Source: Azospirillum tabaci (GTDB lineage: Bacteria > Pseudomonadota > Alphaproteobacteria > Azospirillales > Azospirillaceae). Taken from it: a DNA stretch of 64,000 bases. The stretch spans positions 124,001 to 188,000 of the forward strand of contig NZ_JACCJY010000001.1 in NCBI RefSeq assembly GCF_014596085.1. The letters run 5' to 3'. Shown piece by piece: positions 35,502 to 45,208 of the stretch. The position numbers were made by a program, and so were the translations under genes. The notes under the pieces were generated by a model. It saw only the letters and a program-made list of their open reading frames with translations. It was not told the DNA's origin and ran no database searches. The first letter of the stretch is position 1. The number at the start of each line of letters is the position of its first letter.

Positions 35502-36551
35502 ATGGACGGGGTCCGGTCTTTCGCGCGGGGCGCGGTGGTCGCCGCGGTTCTGGCGGCGGCGTTGGGCGCGCCGTCCGGCGCTCCGCGGGCCGAGACGCTG
35601 GAGGACGTGCGCGAGCGCGGGCTGCTGCGCTGCGGCGTCTCGTCCAGCGGGGCCGGTCTGGCGACGGTGGACGACAGCGGGGACTGGCGCGGCTTCTTCG
35701 TGGACATGTGCCGGGGGCTGGCCGCCGCCGTCGCCGGCAAGGCCGACCGGGTGGAGTTCGTGGAAACCAACTCCGAGAACCGCTTCGCCATCCTGCGCAA
35801 CGGCGAGGTGGACGTGGTGATGGAGGGGACGACCTGGACCCTGCAGCGCGACGCCACCTTCGGCATCGATTTCCCGGCGGTCTACCTGTTCGACGGCCAG
35901 GGATTCATCGCGCACCGCGCCCAGGGCGTCGCCCGCCTGTCCGATCTGCCGGCCGGCGCCTCCGTCTGCGTGATCGAGCAGACCACCACCCTGCGCAACC
36001 TGGAGGATTGGATGGCCCGCACCGGCCTGCGCTTCCGGCTGAAGCGGGTCCGCTCGACCGAGGGGGCGCTGTCCGCCTTCTTCAACCACCATTGCGACCT
36101 GTACACCAGCGACCGCATCGGCCTGCACGCCCAGCGCCTGCTGAAGGCCCCCGACCGCGACGATTACGTCATCCTGCCCGAGGCGATCTCCAAGGAGCCG
36201 CTGGGGCCGATGGTGCGCCCGGACGAGCGGCGGTGGTTCGACATCGTGCGCTGGGTGTTCCTGGCCACCGTCCTGGCGGAGGAGAAGGGCATCACCGCCG
36301 CCAACGCCCCGCGCCTGAAGGAGGAGTCGCAGGACCCGGAGGTGCGCCGGCTCCTCGGGGCCGCCACCGGGGTCGGCTGGGGGCTGGGGCTGGACGACGA
36401 TTGGGCCTTCCGCGTGATCACGCAGGTCGGCAATTACGGCGAGATCTTCGATCGCCATCTGGGGGCCGCCTCGCCGCTGGGCATCGACCGCGGGATGAAC
36501 GGGCTGTGGATGAACGGCGGCCTGCACTACGCCCCGCCGCTGGGGGGATGA
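35502..36551 (+). CDS. Orphan amino-acid-type periplasmic solute-binding protein
   Basis: This 349-residue secreted protein has a signal peptide (about 30 residues, ending SGAPRA) and matches the AapJ/general L-amino-acid binding group: [49 protein letters not shown] and [13 protein letters not shown]. Such proteins normally feed an ABC permease, but no permease or ATPase gene lies near. It is divergent from a TorS-like hybrid kinase, suggesting a ligand-reporting role as TorT has for TorS. The ATG at 35502 follows an AGAGGGGG ribosome site; an upstream GTG at 35481 is less likely. Confidence 0.88.
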   Translation: MDGVRSFARGAVVAAVLAAALGAPSGAPRAETLEDVRERGLLRCGVSSSGAGLATVDDSGDWRGFFVDMCRGLAAAVAGKADRVEFVETNSENRFAILRNGEVDVVMEGTTWTLQRDATFGIDFPAVYLFDGQGFIAHRAQGVARLSDLPAGASVCVIEQTTTLRNLEDWMARTGLRFRLKRVRSTEGALSAFFNHHCDLYTSDRIGLHAQRLLKAPDRDDYVILPEAISKEPLGPMVRPDERRWFDIVRWVFLATVLAEEKGITAANAPRLKEESQDPEVRRLLGAATGVGWGLGLDDDWAFRVITQVGNYGEIFDRHLGAASPLGIDRGMNGLWMNGGLHYAPPLGG

Positions 36552-36744
36552 GGGCGAACGGCGATGCTCTGCCATGCCGCCCTGCCGGCCATGCCGCATC
36601 GCCTCATTGCCTTCGCCCCGGCTTTTCCCATGTTGTGGGCATGTTCGGCGAAAGGTTCGGCGAACGCTTCAAATCCGGGCGAACCGCCGCTATGGTGGCG
36701 CCTTCCGGGCGCCGCGCGGCCCGCTTCAGGCAGTTTCCCAGGCC

Positions 36745-37962
36745 ATGACCAGACCCAACACCTTCCGTTCCGGTCCCGACGAGCGCGGGCATTTCGGCAT
36801 CTATGGCGGACGCTTCGTCGCCGAGACGCTGATGCCCCTGATCCTTGAGGTGGAGAAAGCCTACCGCGAGGCCCGGGCCGATCCCGCCTTCGAGGGCGCG
36901 ATCCGCGAGCAGCTCAAGCAGTATGTCGGCCGCCCGAACCCGCTCTACTACGCCGAACGCCTGACGGAGAAGCTCGGCGGCGCGAAGATCTACTTCAAGC
37001 GCGAGGAGCTGAACCACACCGGCGCGCACAAGATCAACAACTGCATCGGCCAGATCCTGCTCGCCCGCCGCATGGGCAAAAAGCGGATCATCGCCGAGAC
37101 GGGCGCCGGCCAGCACGGTGTCGCGACCGCCACGGTCTGCGCGCTGTTCGACATGCCCTGCGTGATCTACATGGGCGAGACCGACATCGCCCGCCAGCAG
37201 CCCAACGTCTTCCGCATGAAGCTGCTGGGGGCGGAGGTGGTTCCGGTGACCTCCGGCGCGCGGACGCTGAAGGACGCGATGAACGAGGCGCTGCGCGACT
37301 GGGTCACCAACGTCGCCGACACCTACTACCTGATCGGCACCGCCGCCGGCCCGCACCCGTACCCCGCCATGGTCCGCGACTTCCAGTCGGTGATCGGCGA
37401 CGAGGTGCGCGTCCAGATGCAGGAGCTGGAGGGCCGCCTGCCCGACAGCCTCGTCGCCTGCGTCGGCGGCGGCTCCAACGCCATCGGCCTGTTCCACCCC
37501 TTCCTCGACGACCCGTCGGTGCAGATGGTCGCGGTCGAGGCCGCCGGCCACGGCATCGACAAGGGGCCGTTGGCCCACGCCGCCTCGATCACCGGCGGAC
37601 GCCCCGGCGTGCTGCACGGCAACCGCACCTACCTGCTGCAGGACGAGGACGGGCAGATCCTGGAAGGCCACTCCATCTCCGCCGGCCTGGACTATCCGGG
37701 CGTCGGGCCGGAGCATTCCTGGCTGCACGACATCGGGCGCGTCGAGTACGTCTCGGCCACCGACCAGGAGACGCTGGACGCCTTCCAGCTCTGCGCCCGC
37801 ACCGAGGGCATCATCCCCGCGCTGGAATCGGCGCACGCGCTGGCGGAGATCGTGAAGCGCGCCCCGAAACTGCCCAAGGACCACCTGATGGTGCTCTGCC
37901 TGTCGGGCCGCGGCGACAAGGACATCTTCTCCGTCGCCCAGCATCTGGGAGTGAAGCTGTGA
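36745..37962 (+). CDS. trpB: Tryptophan synthase beta chain
   Basis: This 405-residue PLP enzyme joins indole and serine to make tryptophan in an alpha2beta2 complex. The PLP lysine lies in [12 protein letters not shown], the phosphate-binding loop is [10 protein letters not shown] and [12 protein letters not shown] marks the N terminus. The ATG at 36745 fits the family start; the frame stays open further upstream without homology. It overlaps trpA by four bases. trpF is not the gene upstream here. The 193-base gap before it shows a short direct repeat (GGTTCGGCGAA-like near 36650-36665) but no clear promoter. Confidence 0.97.
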   Translation: MTRPNTFRSGPDERGHFGIYGGRFVAETLMPLILEVEKAYREARADPAFEGAIREQLKQYVGRPNPLYYAERLTEKLGGAKIYFKREELNHTGAHKINNCIGQILLARRMGKKRIIAETGAGQHGVATATVCALFDMPCVIYMGETDIARQQPNVFRMKLLGAEVVPVTSGARTLKDAMNEALRDWVTNVADTYYLIGTAAGPHPYPAMVRDFQSVIGDEVRVQMQELEGRLPDSLVACVGGGSNAIGLFHPFLDDPSVQMVAVEAAGHGIDKGPLAHAASITGGRPGVLHGNRTYLLQDEDGQILEGHSISAGLDYPGVGPEHSWLHDIGRVEYVSATDQETLDAFQLCARTEGIIPALESAHALAEIVKRAPKLPKDHLMVLCLSGRGDKDIFSVAQHLGVKL

Positions 37963-38813
37963 GCGCCCTCAACGACAAGGCCGTCGACAATGGCCGCATC
38001 GCCCGGCGGTTCGCCGCGCTGAAGGCGGAGGGCCGCGCCGGCCTCGTCACCTTCATCACGGCGGGCGACCCGGATCTGGAGACCTGCCGCGCCGTCCTGC
38101 ACGGCCTGCCCGCCGCGGGCGCCGACCTGATCGAGCTGGGGCTGCCCTTCTCCGACCCGATGGCCGACGGCCCGGCGATCCAGGCGGCCAGCCTGCGCGC
38201 GCTCCACGCCGGGACGACGGCGCGCAAGACGCTGGACCTCGTGCGCGGCTTCCGGGCGACGGACGCCGACACGCCGATCATCCTGATGGGCTACTACAAC
38301 CCGATCCACGCCTATGGGGTGGACCGCTTCCTGGCCGACGCCATCGAGGCCGGGGTGGACGGGCTGATCGTCGTCGACCTGCCGCCCGAAGAGGACGAAG
38401 AGCTGTGCATCCCGGCGCTGAAGGCCGGGGTGAACTTCATCCGCCTGGCGACGCCGACCACCGACGAGAAGCGCCTGCCGGCGGTTCTCCAGAACACCTC
38501 GGGCTTCGTCTATTACGTGTCGATCGCCGGCATCACCGGCACGGCCAGCGCCGACAACGCCGCGGTGGGCGCCGCGGTGGACCGTCTGAAGAGCCGGACC
38601 GACCTGCCGGTGGCGGTCGGCTTCGGCATCAAGACGCCGGAGCAGGCGGCCAACATCGCCCGCGTCGCCGACGCGGCGGTGGTCGGCTCCGCCATCGTCA
38701 CGCGGCTGGCCGACGGGCTGGACGCGGACGGCAAGGCCCGTCCGGGCCTGGCCGAGGATGTGCTGGGCTTCGTCCGGGAACTGGCCGGCGGCGTGCGCGG
38801 CGCGCGCGCCTGA
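37959..38813 (+). CDS. trpA: Tryptophan synthase alpha chain
   Basis: This 284-residue TIM-barrel subunit cleaves indole-3-glycerol phosphate and channels indole to TrpB. The catalytic glutamate is in [19 protein letters not shown] (about residue 62) and the aspartate in [23 protein letters not shown] forms the phosphate site. The GTG start overlaps the trpB stop (GTGA). accD starts 49 bases downstream, a conserved trpA-accD-folC order in alphaproteobacteria. Confidence 0.96.
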   Translation: MSALNDKAVDNGRIARRFAALKAEGRAGLVTFITAGDPDLETCRAVLHGLPAAGADLIELGLPFSDPMADGPAIQAASLRALHAGTTARKTLDLVRGFRATDADTPIILMGYYNPIHAYGVDRFLADAIEAGVDGLIVVDLPPEEDEELCIPALKAGVNFIRLATPTTDEKRLPAVLQNTSGFVYYVSIAGITGTASADNAAVGAAVDRLKSRTDLPVAVGFGIKTPEQAANIARVADAAVVGSAIVTRLADGLDADGKARPGLAEDVLGFVRELAGGVRGARA

Positions 38814-38862
38814 GATCGCCGGGCTGAGAGCGCCGGCTGAGCGGGATATCAGGAAGAATTCG

Positions 38863-39864
38863 ATGAACTGGCTTACCAACTACGTCCGCCCCAAAATCCG
38901 CGCCCTCTATGCCCGCAAGGAGGTTCCCGACAACCTCTGGCACAAGTGCCCGAGCTGCGAGGCGATGCTCTTCCACCGCGATCTGGAGGAGAACCTCAAC
39001 GTCTGCCAGCATTGCGGCTTCCACATGCGGCTGGACCCGGTGAAGCGGCTGGCCTCGATGTTCGACGAGGGCGATTATCAGTCGGTCGAGCTGCCGAAGT
39101 CGGTGGTCGATCCGCTGAAGTTCCGCGACCAGAAGCGCTACACCGACCGCCTGAAGGAGGCCCAGACCAAGACGGGCCGCCACGACGCCATCGTCGTCGG
39201 CTCGGGCCTGATCGGCGGGCAGCCGGCGGTCGTCGCGGCCTTCGACTTCGGCTTCATGGGCGGCTCGATGGGCATCGCGGTGGGCGAGGGCATCCTGGCC
39301 GCCGCCCGCACCGCCATCGCCCAGAAGGCGGCGCTGATCGTCGTCCCGGCGTCGGGCGGCGCCCGCATGCAGGAAGGCATCCTGTCGCTGATGCAGATGC
39401 CGCGCACCACCATCGCGGTGGAGATGGTCAAGGAAGCGGGCCTGCCCTACATCGTGGTGCTGACCGACCCGACGACCGGCGGCGTCACCGCCTCCTTCGC
39501 GATGATCGGCGACATCCACATCGCCGAGAAGGGCGCGCAGATCGGCTTCGCCGGCGCCCGCGTGATCGAGAGCACGATCCGCGAGACCCTGCCGGAAGGC
39601 TTCCAGCGCTCCGAGTATCTCCAGGAGCACGGCATGGTGGACATGGTCGTCCATCGCCGCGACCTGCGCCCGACCCTGTCGCGCGTCCTGACCCTGCTGA
39701 TGCAGCCGGTCCTGGCCGTGGCGCCGGAGGCGCTGCCGGTCCCGCCGGCCGCCGTCCAGACGGAGGAGCCGCGCAGCCAGGCCGAGGCCGCCGACGAGAC
39801 GCCGGCCCAGGCCGGCGCCGAGAGGGCGGGCGCCGAAAGGGCCGGCTCCGAGCAGCCGGCCTGA
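38863..39864 (+). CDS. accD: Acetyl-CoA carboxylase carboxyltransferase subunit beta
   Basis: This 333-residue subunit transfers the carboxyl group from biotin to acetyl-CoA, making malonyl-CoA for fatty-acid synthesis. The N-terminal zinc ribbon is formed by CPSC (about residue 29) and CQHC (about 48), and the carboxyltransferase core has [25 protein letters not shown] and SGGARMQEG. The C-terminal 45 residues are Ala/Glu-rich with short AGAER repeats and lie outside the family core. The start ATG has GGAAGAA nearby upstream. Confidence 0.96.
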   Translation: MNWLTNYVRPKIRALYARKEVPDNLWHKCPSCEAMLFHRDLEENLNVCQHCGFHMRLDPVKRLASMFDEGDYQSVELPKSVVDPLKFRDQKRYTDRLKEAQTKTGRHDAIVVGSGLIGGQPAVVAAFDFGFMGGSMGIAVGEGILAAARTAIAQKAALIVVPASGGARMQEGILSLMQMPRTTIAVEMVKEAGLPYIVVLTDPTTGGVTASFAMIGDIHIAEKGAQIGFAGARVIESTIRETLPEGFQRSEYLQEHGMVDMVVHRRDLRPTLSRVLTLLMQPVLAVAPEALPVPPAAVQTEEPRSQAEAADETPAQAGAERAGAERAGSEQPA

Positions 39865-39871
39865 TCCCGCG

Positions 39872-41158
39872 ATGTCGCTCGCCGATCCGGTTCTCGACCG
39901 GCTGAAGGGCCTCCACCCCAAGGTCATCGACCTGTCGCTGGACCGCGTGCACCGGCTGCTCGCCGCCCTGGACCATCCGGAGCGGCGCCTGCCGCCGGTG
40001 GTCCATGTGGCGGGCACCAACGGCAAGGGCTCCACGCTGGCCTTCCTGCGGGCGATGCTGGAGGCCGCCGGGCTGCGGGTGCATGTCTACACCTCGCCGC
40101 ACCTCGTGCGCTTCCACGAGCGCATCCGGCTGGCCGGCACATTGATCGACGACGACCGGCTGGCCGCCCTGCTGGAGGAGTGCGAGGCCGCCAACGGCGG
40201 CGGACCCATCACCTTCTTCGAGGTGACGACGGTCGCCGCCCTGCTCGCCTTCGCGCGGGAGCCGGCGGACGTGGTTCTGCTGGAAACCGGGCTGGGCGGG
40301 CGGCTGGACGCCACCAACGTGGTGGACCGCCCGGCGGTCACCGCGATCACGCGCATCTCCTACGACCACCGCCAGTTCCTCGGCGACACGCTGGAGGCCA
40401 TTGCGGGCGAGAAGGCCGGCATCTTCAAGCCGGGCGTCCCCGCGGTGATCTTCCCGCAGCCCGCGGAGGAGGCCGCCCGTACCCTGGCCGTTCGGGCCGA
40501 GGGGATCGGCGCGCCGGTTCATGACTGGTCGGTCACGCCGACCGACGGCGGTTTCCGCTTCGAAAGCGCCCGCCGCCGCATCGAGCTGCCGCTGCCGGGG
40601 CTGGCCGGGGCGCACCAGATCGTCAACGCCGGTGTGGCGCTGGCCTGCCTGGACCATCTTCCGGTCCTGGTGGACGACGCGGCGGTGCGCCGCGGCCTCG
40701 CCGCTGTGGACTGGCCCGCCCGCCTGCAGCGGCTGACCCGCGGTCCCCTGGCCGACGCGCTGCCCGCCGGCTGGGGCCTGTGGCTGGACGGCGGCCACAA
40801 CGACTCGGCGGGCGAGGTGCTGGCCGTCCAGGCCGCGCGCTGGGCGGAGGAGGAGCCGGAGCGGCCCCTGCTGCTGGTCTACGGCATGCTGGCGAGCAAG
40901 GAGCCGCGGGAGTTCCTGGGGCCGTTGGCGCCCTTCGTCACCGCCGCCCGCACCGTCGCCATCCCCGGCGAGGAGGCGTCCCTGACGGCGGAAGACACCG
41001 CCGCGGCCACCCGCGCCTGCGGCATCGCCGACAGCGCGGCGGCGGCGGATGTGGCGAGTGCGCTGGAAAGTCTGAAGGGGCGGGTTGGTGGACCGGCCCG
41101 CGTGCTGATCTGCGGCTCGCTCTATCTGGCGGGCACGGTCCTGGCGGAAAACGGCTGA
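39872..41158 (+). CDS. folC: Bifunctional folylpolyglutamate/dihydrofolate synthase
   Basis: This 428-residue Mur-ligase-family enzyme adds glutamate to dihydropteroate and to tetrahydrofolates. The P-loop is HVAGTNGKGSTLAFL, followed by TSPHLVRFHERI, the metal-binding LLETGLGGRLDATNVV and DHRQFLGDTLEAIAGEKAGI, where the family lysine is modified. It follows accD by seven bases and ends trpB-trpA-accD-folC, probably one transcript. A hairpin lies just past the stop. Confidence 0.96.
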   Translation: MSLADPVLDRLKGLHPKVIDLSLDRVHRLLAALDHPERRLPPVVHVAGTNGKGSTLAFLRAMLEAAGLRVHVYTSPHLVRFHERIRLAGTLIDDDRLAALLEECEAANGGGPITFFEVTTVAALLAFAREPADVVLLETGLGGRLDATNVVDRPAVTAITRISYDHRQFLGDTLEAIAGEKAGIFKPGVPAVIFPQPAEEAARTLAVRAEGIGAPVHDWSVTPTDGGFRFESARRRIELPLPGLAGAHQIVNAGVALACLDHLPVLVDDAAVRRGLAAVDWPARLQRLTRGPLADALPAGWGLWLDGGHNDSAGEVLAVQAARWAEEEPERPLLLVYGMLASKEPREFLGPLAPFVTAARTVAIPGEEASLTAEDTAAATRACGIADSAAAADVASALESLKGRVGGPARVLICGSLYLAGTVLAENG

Positions 41159-41166
41159 TTCAAGGG

Positions 41167-41204
41167 GACGGGCAAGCGGGGCCTCAGCGCCCCTGCTTGC
41201 CGTC
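41167..41204. terminator. Hairpin at the folC / zinc-ribbon gene convergence
   Basis: GACGGGCAAGC (41167-41177) pairs with GCTTGCCGTC (41195-41204), and inner GGG/CCC extends the stem. It lies at the 3' ends of two convergent genes and covers the last codons of the minus-strand one. No T run is present, so this is a weak terminator call. Confidence 0.4.
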
Positions 41205-42935
41205 CAACTCCAGCATATTGCGCAGCGCGGCGAGGGTCTTGCCGAGCGTGCTCGAATCGTCCTTGGCGGATTTCTTGGCGGACCCGCTGCCTTCGGACCG
41301 CCTGCCATCGCCGGGCTTGGGCTTTTCCGGTTCATTCAGCGGGACCGGCTCCACGAGGTTCAAAGGTTCGTCGGCATCGTCCGGTTCCGATTCCGGCTCC
41401 GGCGCGCGGAGCGGCAGCGGCCTGAAGCCGGGCAAGCCGTCCGCGTCGGGGCGGGGGGGCGCCTCGCTTTTCCAGGCCGGGCTTGGCGGTTCGTCCAAAT
41501 CGCCTTCCGCCTCGACGAGCGCGCGCAGGGCGCGCAACGCCTCTTCCATCTCCTGTTCCTGGGCGGACTTGCGCAGCACGGGGGCGCCATCCTCGTCCGG
41601 CTCGTCGTCCCGATCCGCCCTATCCGCGTCCTCGCGGTTCCAGAAGGCGTCGTCGGCGTCGGCTTGCCAGTCCTCCGCGCCGTCCTCCTCCGGACCGTCA
41701 TCAAGATCAACATCGACATCGTCGGCCGGCTTGCGCGACCGTCCGAACAGCGGAGTCACCACGCCGCCGTCGCGGTCGTCCTTACCCTCGTCCTCGTCCT
41801 CGTCCTTGTCCTTGTCCTCGTCGCGGTCGGCGGCGGCCTTCTGGACCATGCTGCGCAGGGCGGCGATGGTGCGGTCCAGCGGTTCGCTGCCGGTGGGGGA
41901 GGGGTCGCGCTCCCGGGCGCGCTCCCAAGGGGGCGGGGTCTTGTCCGGGTCGCGGATGGCGAAGCCCAGAATGTCGTCGTTGGACGGCTCCGCCTCATCG
42001 GGGGCGTCGTCGGTATCGTCGCGAGGGGCGTCTTCGTCCGGATCGGCGTCCTGTGGGGTACCGATGGCCTCTTTGATCGAGAAAGCGGACAGCGAGGGAG
42101 GCGGCGGAGACGCAGCCTCCTCCAAGCGGGGGGCGTCGCCGCGGCCGTCCAGGATGCTGCGCAGCGCTGCGATGGTGCGGTCGAAGGAGCGGGAGGCGTC
42201 GTCGTCCGGATCGTCCGCAACCGCCGGGCGGCTCGTCCGGGTGGGTGGAGTCGGCGGTGGGGCGACGGCCTCGACCCGATCCGCTTCGTCGTTCTCGCCG
42301 TCATCCTGATCGGCGTCCCGGTCCAGAAGAGTCCAGCGGCGCGGGCTCCAGTCCTCGTCGTCGTCGAGATCCGTCCCGCCGTCGTTCCGCTCCGCGTCGT
42401 CCGCCGCGTCGTCGTCATGGCCGGCGAGATCGGCGAGCGACACCGGCTCCCACAGTGGGCGACGGCCCGACTCGGGAGCGGCGCCACCGTCCGCGGCCAG
42501 CCGCTCCAGTTCCAGATCCAAATCCAAATCCGGATTTGGCGCGACGGGTTCGACCCGAACGGTCGAGGGTGGGAGGGCAGGCGCCCGCAAGGCCGGGGCC
42601 GCGTCCTCCGCGTCCGGCTCGTCCATCGGTTCGCCGCGGCTCCGCACCGCGTCGAGCAGCCCCTGCAGGGCGGCCAGCGGTCCGGCGAAGGACGGCGCTT
42701 CCTCCATGGGCATCGCCGTCACGGGCGTGGCGAAGGGCGGGGGGGCCGGACGGCTTTCGGTGTCGCGGGAGTTGCAGCGCGAGCAGCGGTAGTGCGGGGC
42801 GATGGACAGGACGGGGTAATTGGGTCCGAACCGCCGGTTCATGTCCGCGCGCGGCAGCACGCCCTCGTGCCCGCAGGCGCGGCAGCGGACGTGCACATCG
42901 ACCTCGATGTCGCGCAGGTAAAGCATGCGTGCCAT
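41184..42935 (-). CDS. Unknown zinc-ribbon protein with a long acidic chain and five AALR-type motif copies
   Basis: This 583-residue protein has no family I recognise beyond its N terminus. A zinc-ribbon-like site is formed by Cys18/Cys21 and Cys51/Cys54. The remainder is predicted to be disordered and very rich in Asp, Glu and Pro. Within it a short amphipathic motif recurs near residues 85-101, 250-266, 352-368, 463-478 and 563-579; the best copies read FDRTIAALRSIL, LDRTIAALRSMV and LGKTLAALRNML. The last four are about 100 residues apart. The ATG at 42935 (or 42926) has a TATACT box only about seven bases upstream, so the mRNA may have almost no leader. No signal peptide is present. Confidence 0.8.
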   Translation of the reverse strand: MARMLYLRDIEVDVHVRCRACGHEGVLPRADMNRRFGPNYPVLSIAPHYRCSRCNSRDTESRPAPPPFATPVTAMPMEEAPSFAGPLAALQGLLDAVRSRGEPMDEPDAEDAAPALRAPALPPSTVRVEPVAPNPDLDLDLELERLAADGGAAPESGRRPLWEPVSLADLAGHDDDAADDAERNDGGTDLDDDEDWSPRRWTLLDRDADQDDGENDEADRVEAVAPPPTPPTRTSRPAVADDPDDDASRSFDRTIAALRSILDGRGDAPRLEEAASPPPPSLSAFSIKEAIGTPQDADPDEDAPRDDTDDAPDEAEPSNDDILGFAIRDPDKTPPPWERARERDPSPTGSEPLDRTIAALRSMVQKAAADRDEDKDKDEDEDEGKDDRDGGVVTPLFGRSRKPADDVDVDLDDGPEEDGAEDWQADADDAFWNREDADRADRDDEPDEDGAPVLRKSAQEQEMEEALRALRALVEAEGDLDEPPSPAWKSEAPPRPDADGLPGFRPLPLRAPEPESEPDDADEPLNLVEPVPLNEPEKPKPGDGRRSEGSGSAKKSAKDDSSTLGKTLAALRNMLELDGKQGR

Positions 42936-43069
42936 GGGCGCAGTATACGCAGCGGCGTGCCCATGCCCAGCGGATTCGCCGGCCGCTCCACGCGCTGCGC
43001 TGGTGCCGGCGGTGACCTTTTCGGTCGGCCGTCCCGACGGGGTGCCGGAGACGGGCCGGAGACGGATGG

Positions 43070-43098
43070 TTGGCAAGTCGTGGCGGAGCCGCTATGTT
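43070..43098 (+). promoter_or_regulatory. Promoter of the tRNA-Arg gene
   Basis: TTGGCA (43070-43075) and TATGTT (43093-43098) are exactly 17 bases apart, and the tRNA starts ten bases after the -10 box. This is a good sigma70 match. Confidence 0.65.
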
Positions 43099-43107
43099 CA
43101 GCGCCGT

Positions 43108-43184
43108 GGCCCCGTAGCTCATCTGGATAGAGCGACGGTTTCCTAAACCGTAGGCAGCTGGTTCGAGTCCAGCCGGGGTCACCA
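43108..43184 (+). tRNA. tRNA-Arg (anticodon CCT)
   Basis: A complete cloverleaf can be drawn: acceptor GGCCCCG with CGGGGTC, D arm GCTC/GAGC, anticodon stem ACGGT/ACCGT with loop TTCCTAA (anticodon CCT, reads AGG), and a T arm with GTTCGAG. The 3' CCA is encoded. The gene reads AGG, a rare codon in this GC-rich genome. Confidence 0.96.
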
Positions 43185-43231
43185 CCTCCTCCTTCCGCGA
43201 CCGGTTCCGCAGTCTGCTGAAGGGCTTTCTC

Positions 43232-43960
43232 ATGACTGTACCCCTGTTGCAGGACGCCATCCTCGTCACCGGTGCCGGCCGCCGCGTCGGTTTGCATTTG
43301 GCCGAGCGGATGATGGCGCTGGGGCACCCCGTCATCGCCCATTATCGGACGCCCACCGACGAGCTGGAGCGGCTGCGCGCCGCCGGGACGGTCTGCCTGC
43401 AAGGTGATCTGGCCGATCCGGACGGCGGGCCGCGGCTGGCCGAGGCGGTGCGGGCCGTGGCGGGCAGCCTGCGGGCGGTGATCCACAACGCTTCCGCCTT
43501 CGAGGTGACGGCGGCGGACACCGCGGACGCGCTGCGGCAGCTCGACGTCTTCCACGCCGTGCATGTGCGCGCGCCCTTCGCGCTGAACCGCGAGCTGGCG
43601 CCGCTGCTGGACGCCTGTTCGGCGCGGCGGGCCGACATCGTCCACATCACCGACATCTACGCCGACAACCCCAACCCGGCCTTCGACGCCTACTGCGCCA
43701 GCAAGGCCGGGCTTCAGAACCTCGCGCTGTCCTTCGCCAAGCGGCTGGCCCCCAAGGTGAAGGTCAACGTCGTCCAGCCGGGGCCGATCCTGTTCAAGGA
43801 GTGGCACGGCCCCGAGGCGCGGGCGCGGGTGCTGTCAGAGACGCTGCTCGGCGAGGAGGGCGGGGTGGAGGCCATCGGCATGGCGGTGGAGGCCATCCTC
43901 CGGAACCACTATCAGACCGGCGCCGTCGTCGCGGTGGATGGTGGCCGGCGCCTCGCCTAA
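43232..43960 (+). CDS. Short-chain dehydrogenase, FolM-like (dihydromonapterin/dihydrofolate reductase type)
   Basis: This 242-residue SDR enzyme has the NADP site TGAGRRVGLHLAE, an NAS motif in VIHNASAFE and the catalytic YCASKAG. The GRRVG cofactor loop and overall length resemble FolM and pteridine reductases more than FabG. FolM reduces dihydromonapterin to the tetrahydro form. The HPPK-like gene and folE nearby support a pterin role. Its last 126 bases overlap the 3' end of the convergent folK-like gene. Other SDR functions cannot be excluded. Confidence 0.8.
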   Translation: MTVPLLQDAILVTGAGRRVGLHLAERMMALGHPVIAHYRTPTDELERLRAAGTVCLQGDLADPDGGPRLAEAVRAVAGSLRAVIHNASAFEVTAADTADALRQLDVFHAVHVRAPFALNRELAPLLDACSARRADIVHITDIYADNPNPAFDAYCASKAGLQNLALSFAKRLAPKVKVNVVQPGPILFKEWHGPEARARVLSETLLGEEGGVEAIGMAVEAILRNHYQTGAVVAVDGGRRLA

Positions 43961-44470
43961 CCGGGGCGAGCCGATGCGGCAGCCCGGCATGGCGGCGGCG
44001 CACAGGTCGCCCCGCGGCGGTGGAACCGGCTTCCCGGTCAGCAACGCGGCGATCTCCGCGAAGGGAGCGGCCAGATAGGGGTCCGGGCGCAGGGCCGTCA
44101 AGCCGTCCGCCGGGACGGAGCGGCCCACCCGCCCGATCAGGTCGATGTCGGCGGGCCGGTCACGCGTCTTGCAGCAGGGGTGCGCGCGGTCGCGGCCCAG
44201 CGCCAGCTCGATCCCCACGCACAGCCCCTTGCAGCAGGCGGGGTCCAGCGCGCTCGGCACATAAGCGCAGTAATTGACGAAGGGATGGGCGCTCGCCATG
44301 CCGACCGGTGCCGTGCGGTAGAAGCGGCTGAGCAGGACAGAGCCGAACAGATCGGCCAGACGGGCGGCGATCCGCGCCGCGTTCCGGTCCGGCTCCACGT
44401 TCGTTCCGATCCCCAGGATATAGCCGTCCGGCGGCAGAAGGGCGGATGGGACCGGAATCAATGCGTCCAT
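43835..44470 (-). CDS. folK: 2-amino-4-hydroxy-6-hydroxymethyldihydropteridine diphosphokinase-like (FolK/HPPK)
   Basis: This 211-residue protein matches HPPK, which pyrophosphorylates the pterin precursor of folate. LGIGTNVEPDRN stands for the usual LGSN-GDR block, RFYRTAPVGM and HPFVNYCAYV for the substrate pocket, and RDRPADIDLIG for the PRxxDxDxL signature. It diverges from the family: extra cysteine pairs (ACC, PCC) and a tail of about 50 residues past the usual end. The tail is antisense to the end of the folM-like gene (126-base overlap). The ATG at 44470 is listed; an ATG at 44497 is possible. Confidence 0.78.
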   Translation of the reverse strand: MDALIPVPSALLPPDGYILGIGTNVEPDRNAARIAARLADLFGSVLLSRFYRTAPVGMASAHPFVNYCAYVPSALDPACCKGLCVGIELALGRDRAHPCCKTRDRPADIDLIGRVGRSVPADGLTALRPDPYLAAPFAEIAALLTGKPVPPPRGDLCAAAMPGCRIGSPRLGEAPATIHRDDGAGLIVVPEDGLHRHADGLHPALLAEQRL

Positions 44471-44509
44471 AAGCGTTCCGTTGGTCGGGATGTGCATAGG
44501 AAAGATGTG

Positions 44510-44660
44510 AAAAGCCGGACAGAAACGATGATGCCGAGTCGGTGCGAGCTGATCATTTCGCGAGGCAAATATGAACGAATTTCGACGCACCTTTCTGTAT
44601 GTGAAATTTCGATGGCTGATTTTTACAGAATTTTCGTTGGATCGTCCCTAGAAAGCAATC
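44510..44660. promoter_or_regulatory. AT-rich divergent intergenic region
   Basis: Between folK and the secreted molybdopterin-fold gene the base composition falls well below that of its surroundings, with several A/T runs (CAAATATGAACGAATTTCG, TTTTTACAGAATTTTCG). It probably holds promoters for both directions. I cannot assign boxes with confidence and see no gene here. Confidence 0.45.
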
Positions 44661-44702
44661 ATGATAAAGGTTGCATGGCCGAATAGCGGACGGTTAGCCG
44701 AT

Positions 44703-45208
44703 ATGGTGGATAGAGTTGTTTGCCGTCTTGTCGCTCTGACGTTGTTTGTACTTGCCGGCGCGGCGAGCGCCGGGACGCTGCCGGAGCCGACGGAAAAGCC
44801 GATCCTGGTCGTGTCGGGCCAGATCGGGGCGACCAATCGCGATGGTATGGCGGTTTTCGACCGTCCCATGCTGGAAGCGCTGGGCATGGTGGCCTTCACC
44901 ACCGCCACCCCCTGGTACAAGGAGAAGGTGACCTTCGAGGGCGTGCCGCTGGCCCGCCTGATGGAGCGTGTGGAGGCGCGCGGCGAAACACTGACCGCGA
45001 CGGCGCTCAACGACTACACCGGTGAAATCCCCATGGACGACGTGCGGAACCGCAAGGTGATCCTGGCGATGAAGCGCGACGGGGCCTACATGCCGGTCAG
45101 CGACAAGGGGCCCCTGTTCATCGTCTATGATTTCGACCATGATCCGGAAGCCAACCGGCAGAAATATTTCGGACGTTCCGTCTGGCAGGTTGCCCGGCTG
45201 ACCGTGAA

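Noticed and set aside
41740..41830. A repetitive DNA element from GTCGTC/CTCGTC triplets
   Set aside because: These are Asp/Glu/Lys codons in the acidic protein; they stay in frame and fit the protein's composition.
43232..43960. FabG (3-oxoacyl-ACP reductase)
   Set aside because: The cofactor loop and neighbouring pterin genes fit a FolM-like reductase better, though SDR subfamily calls remain uncertain.
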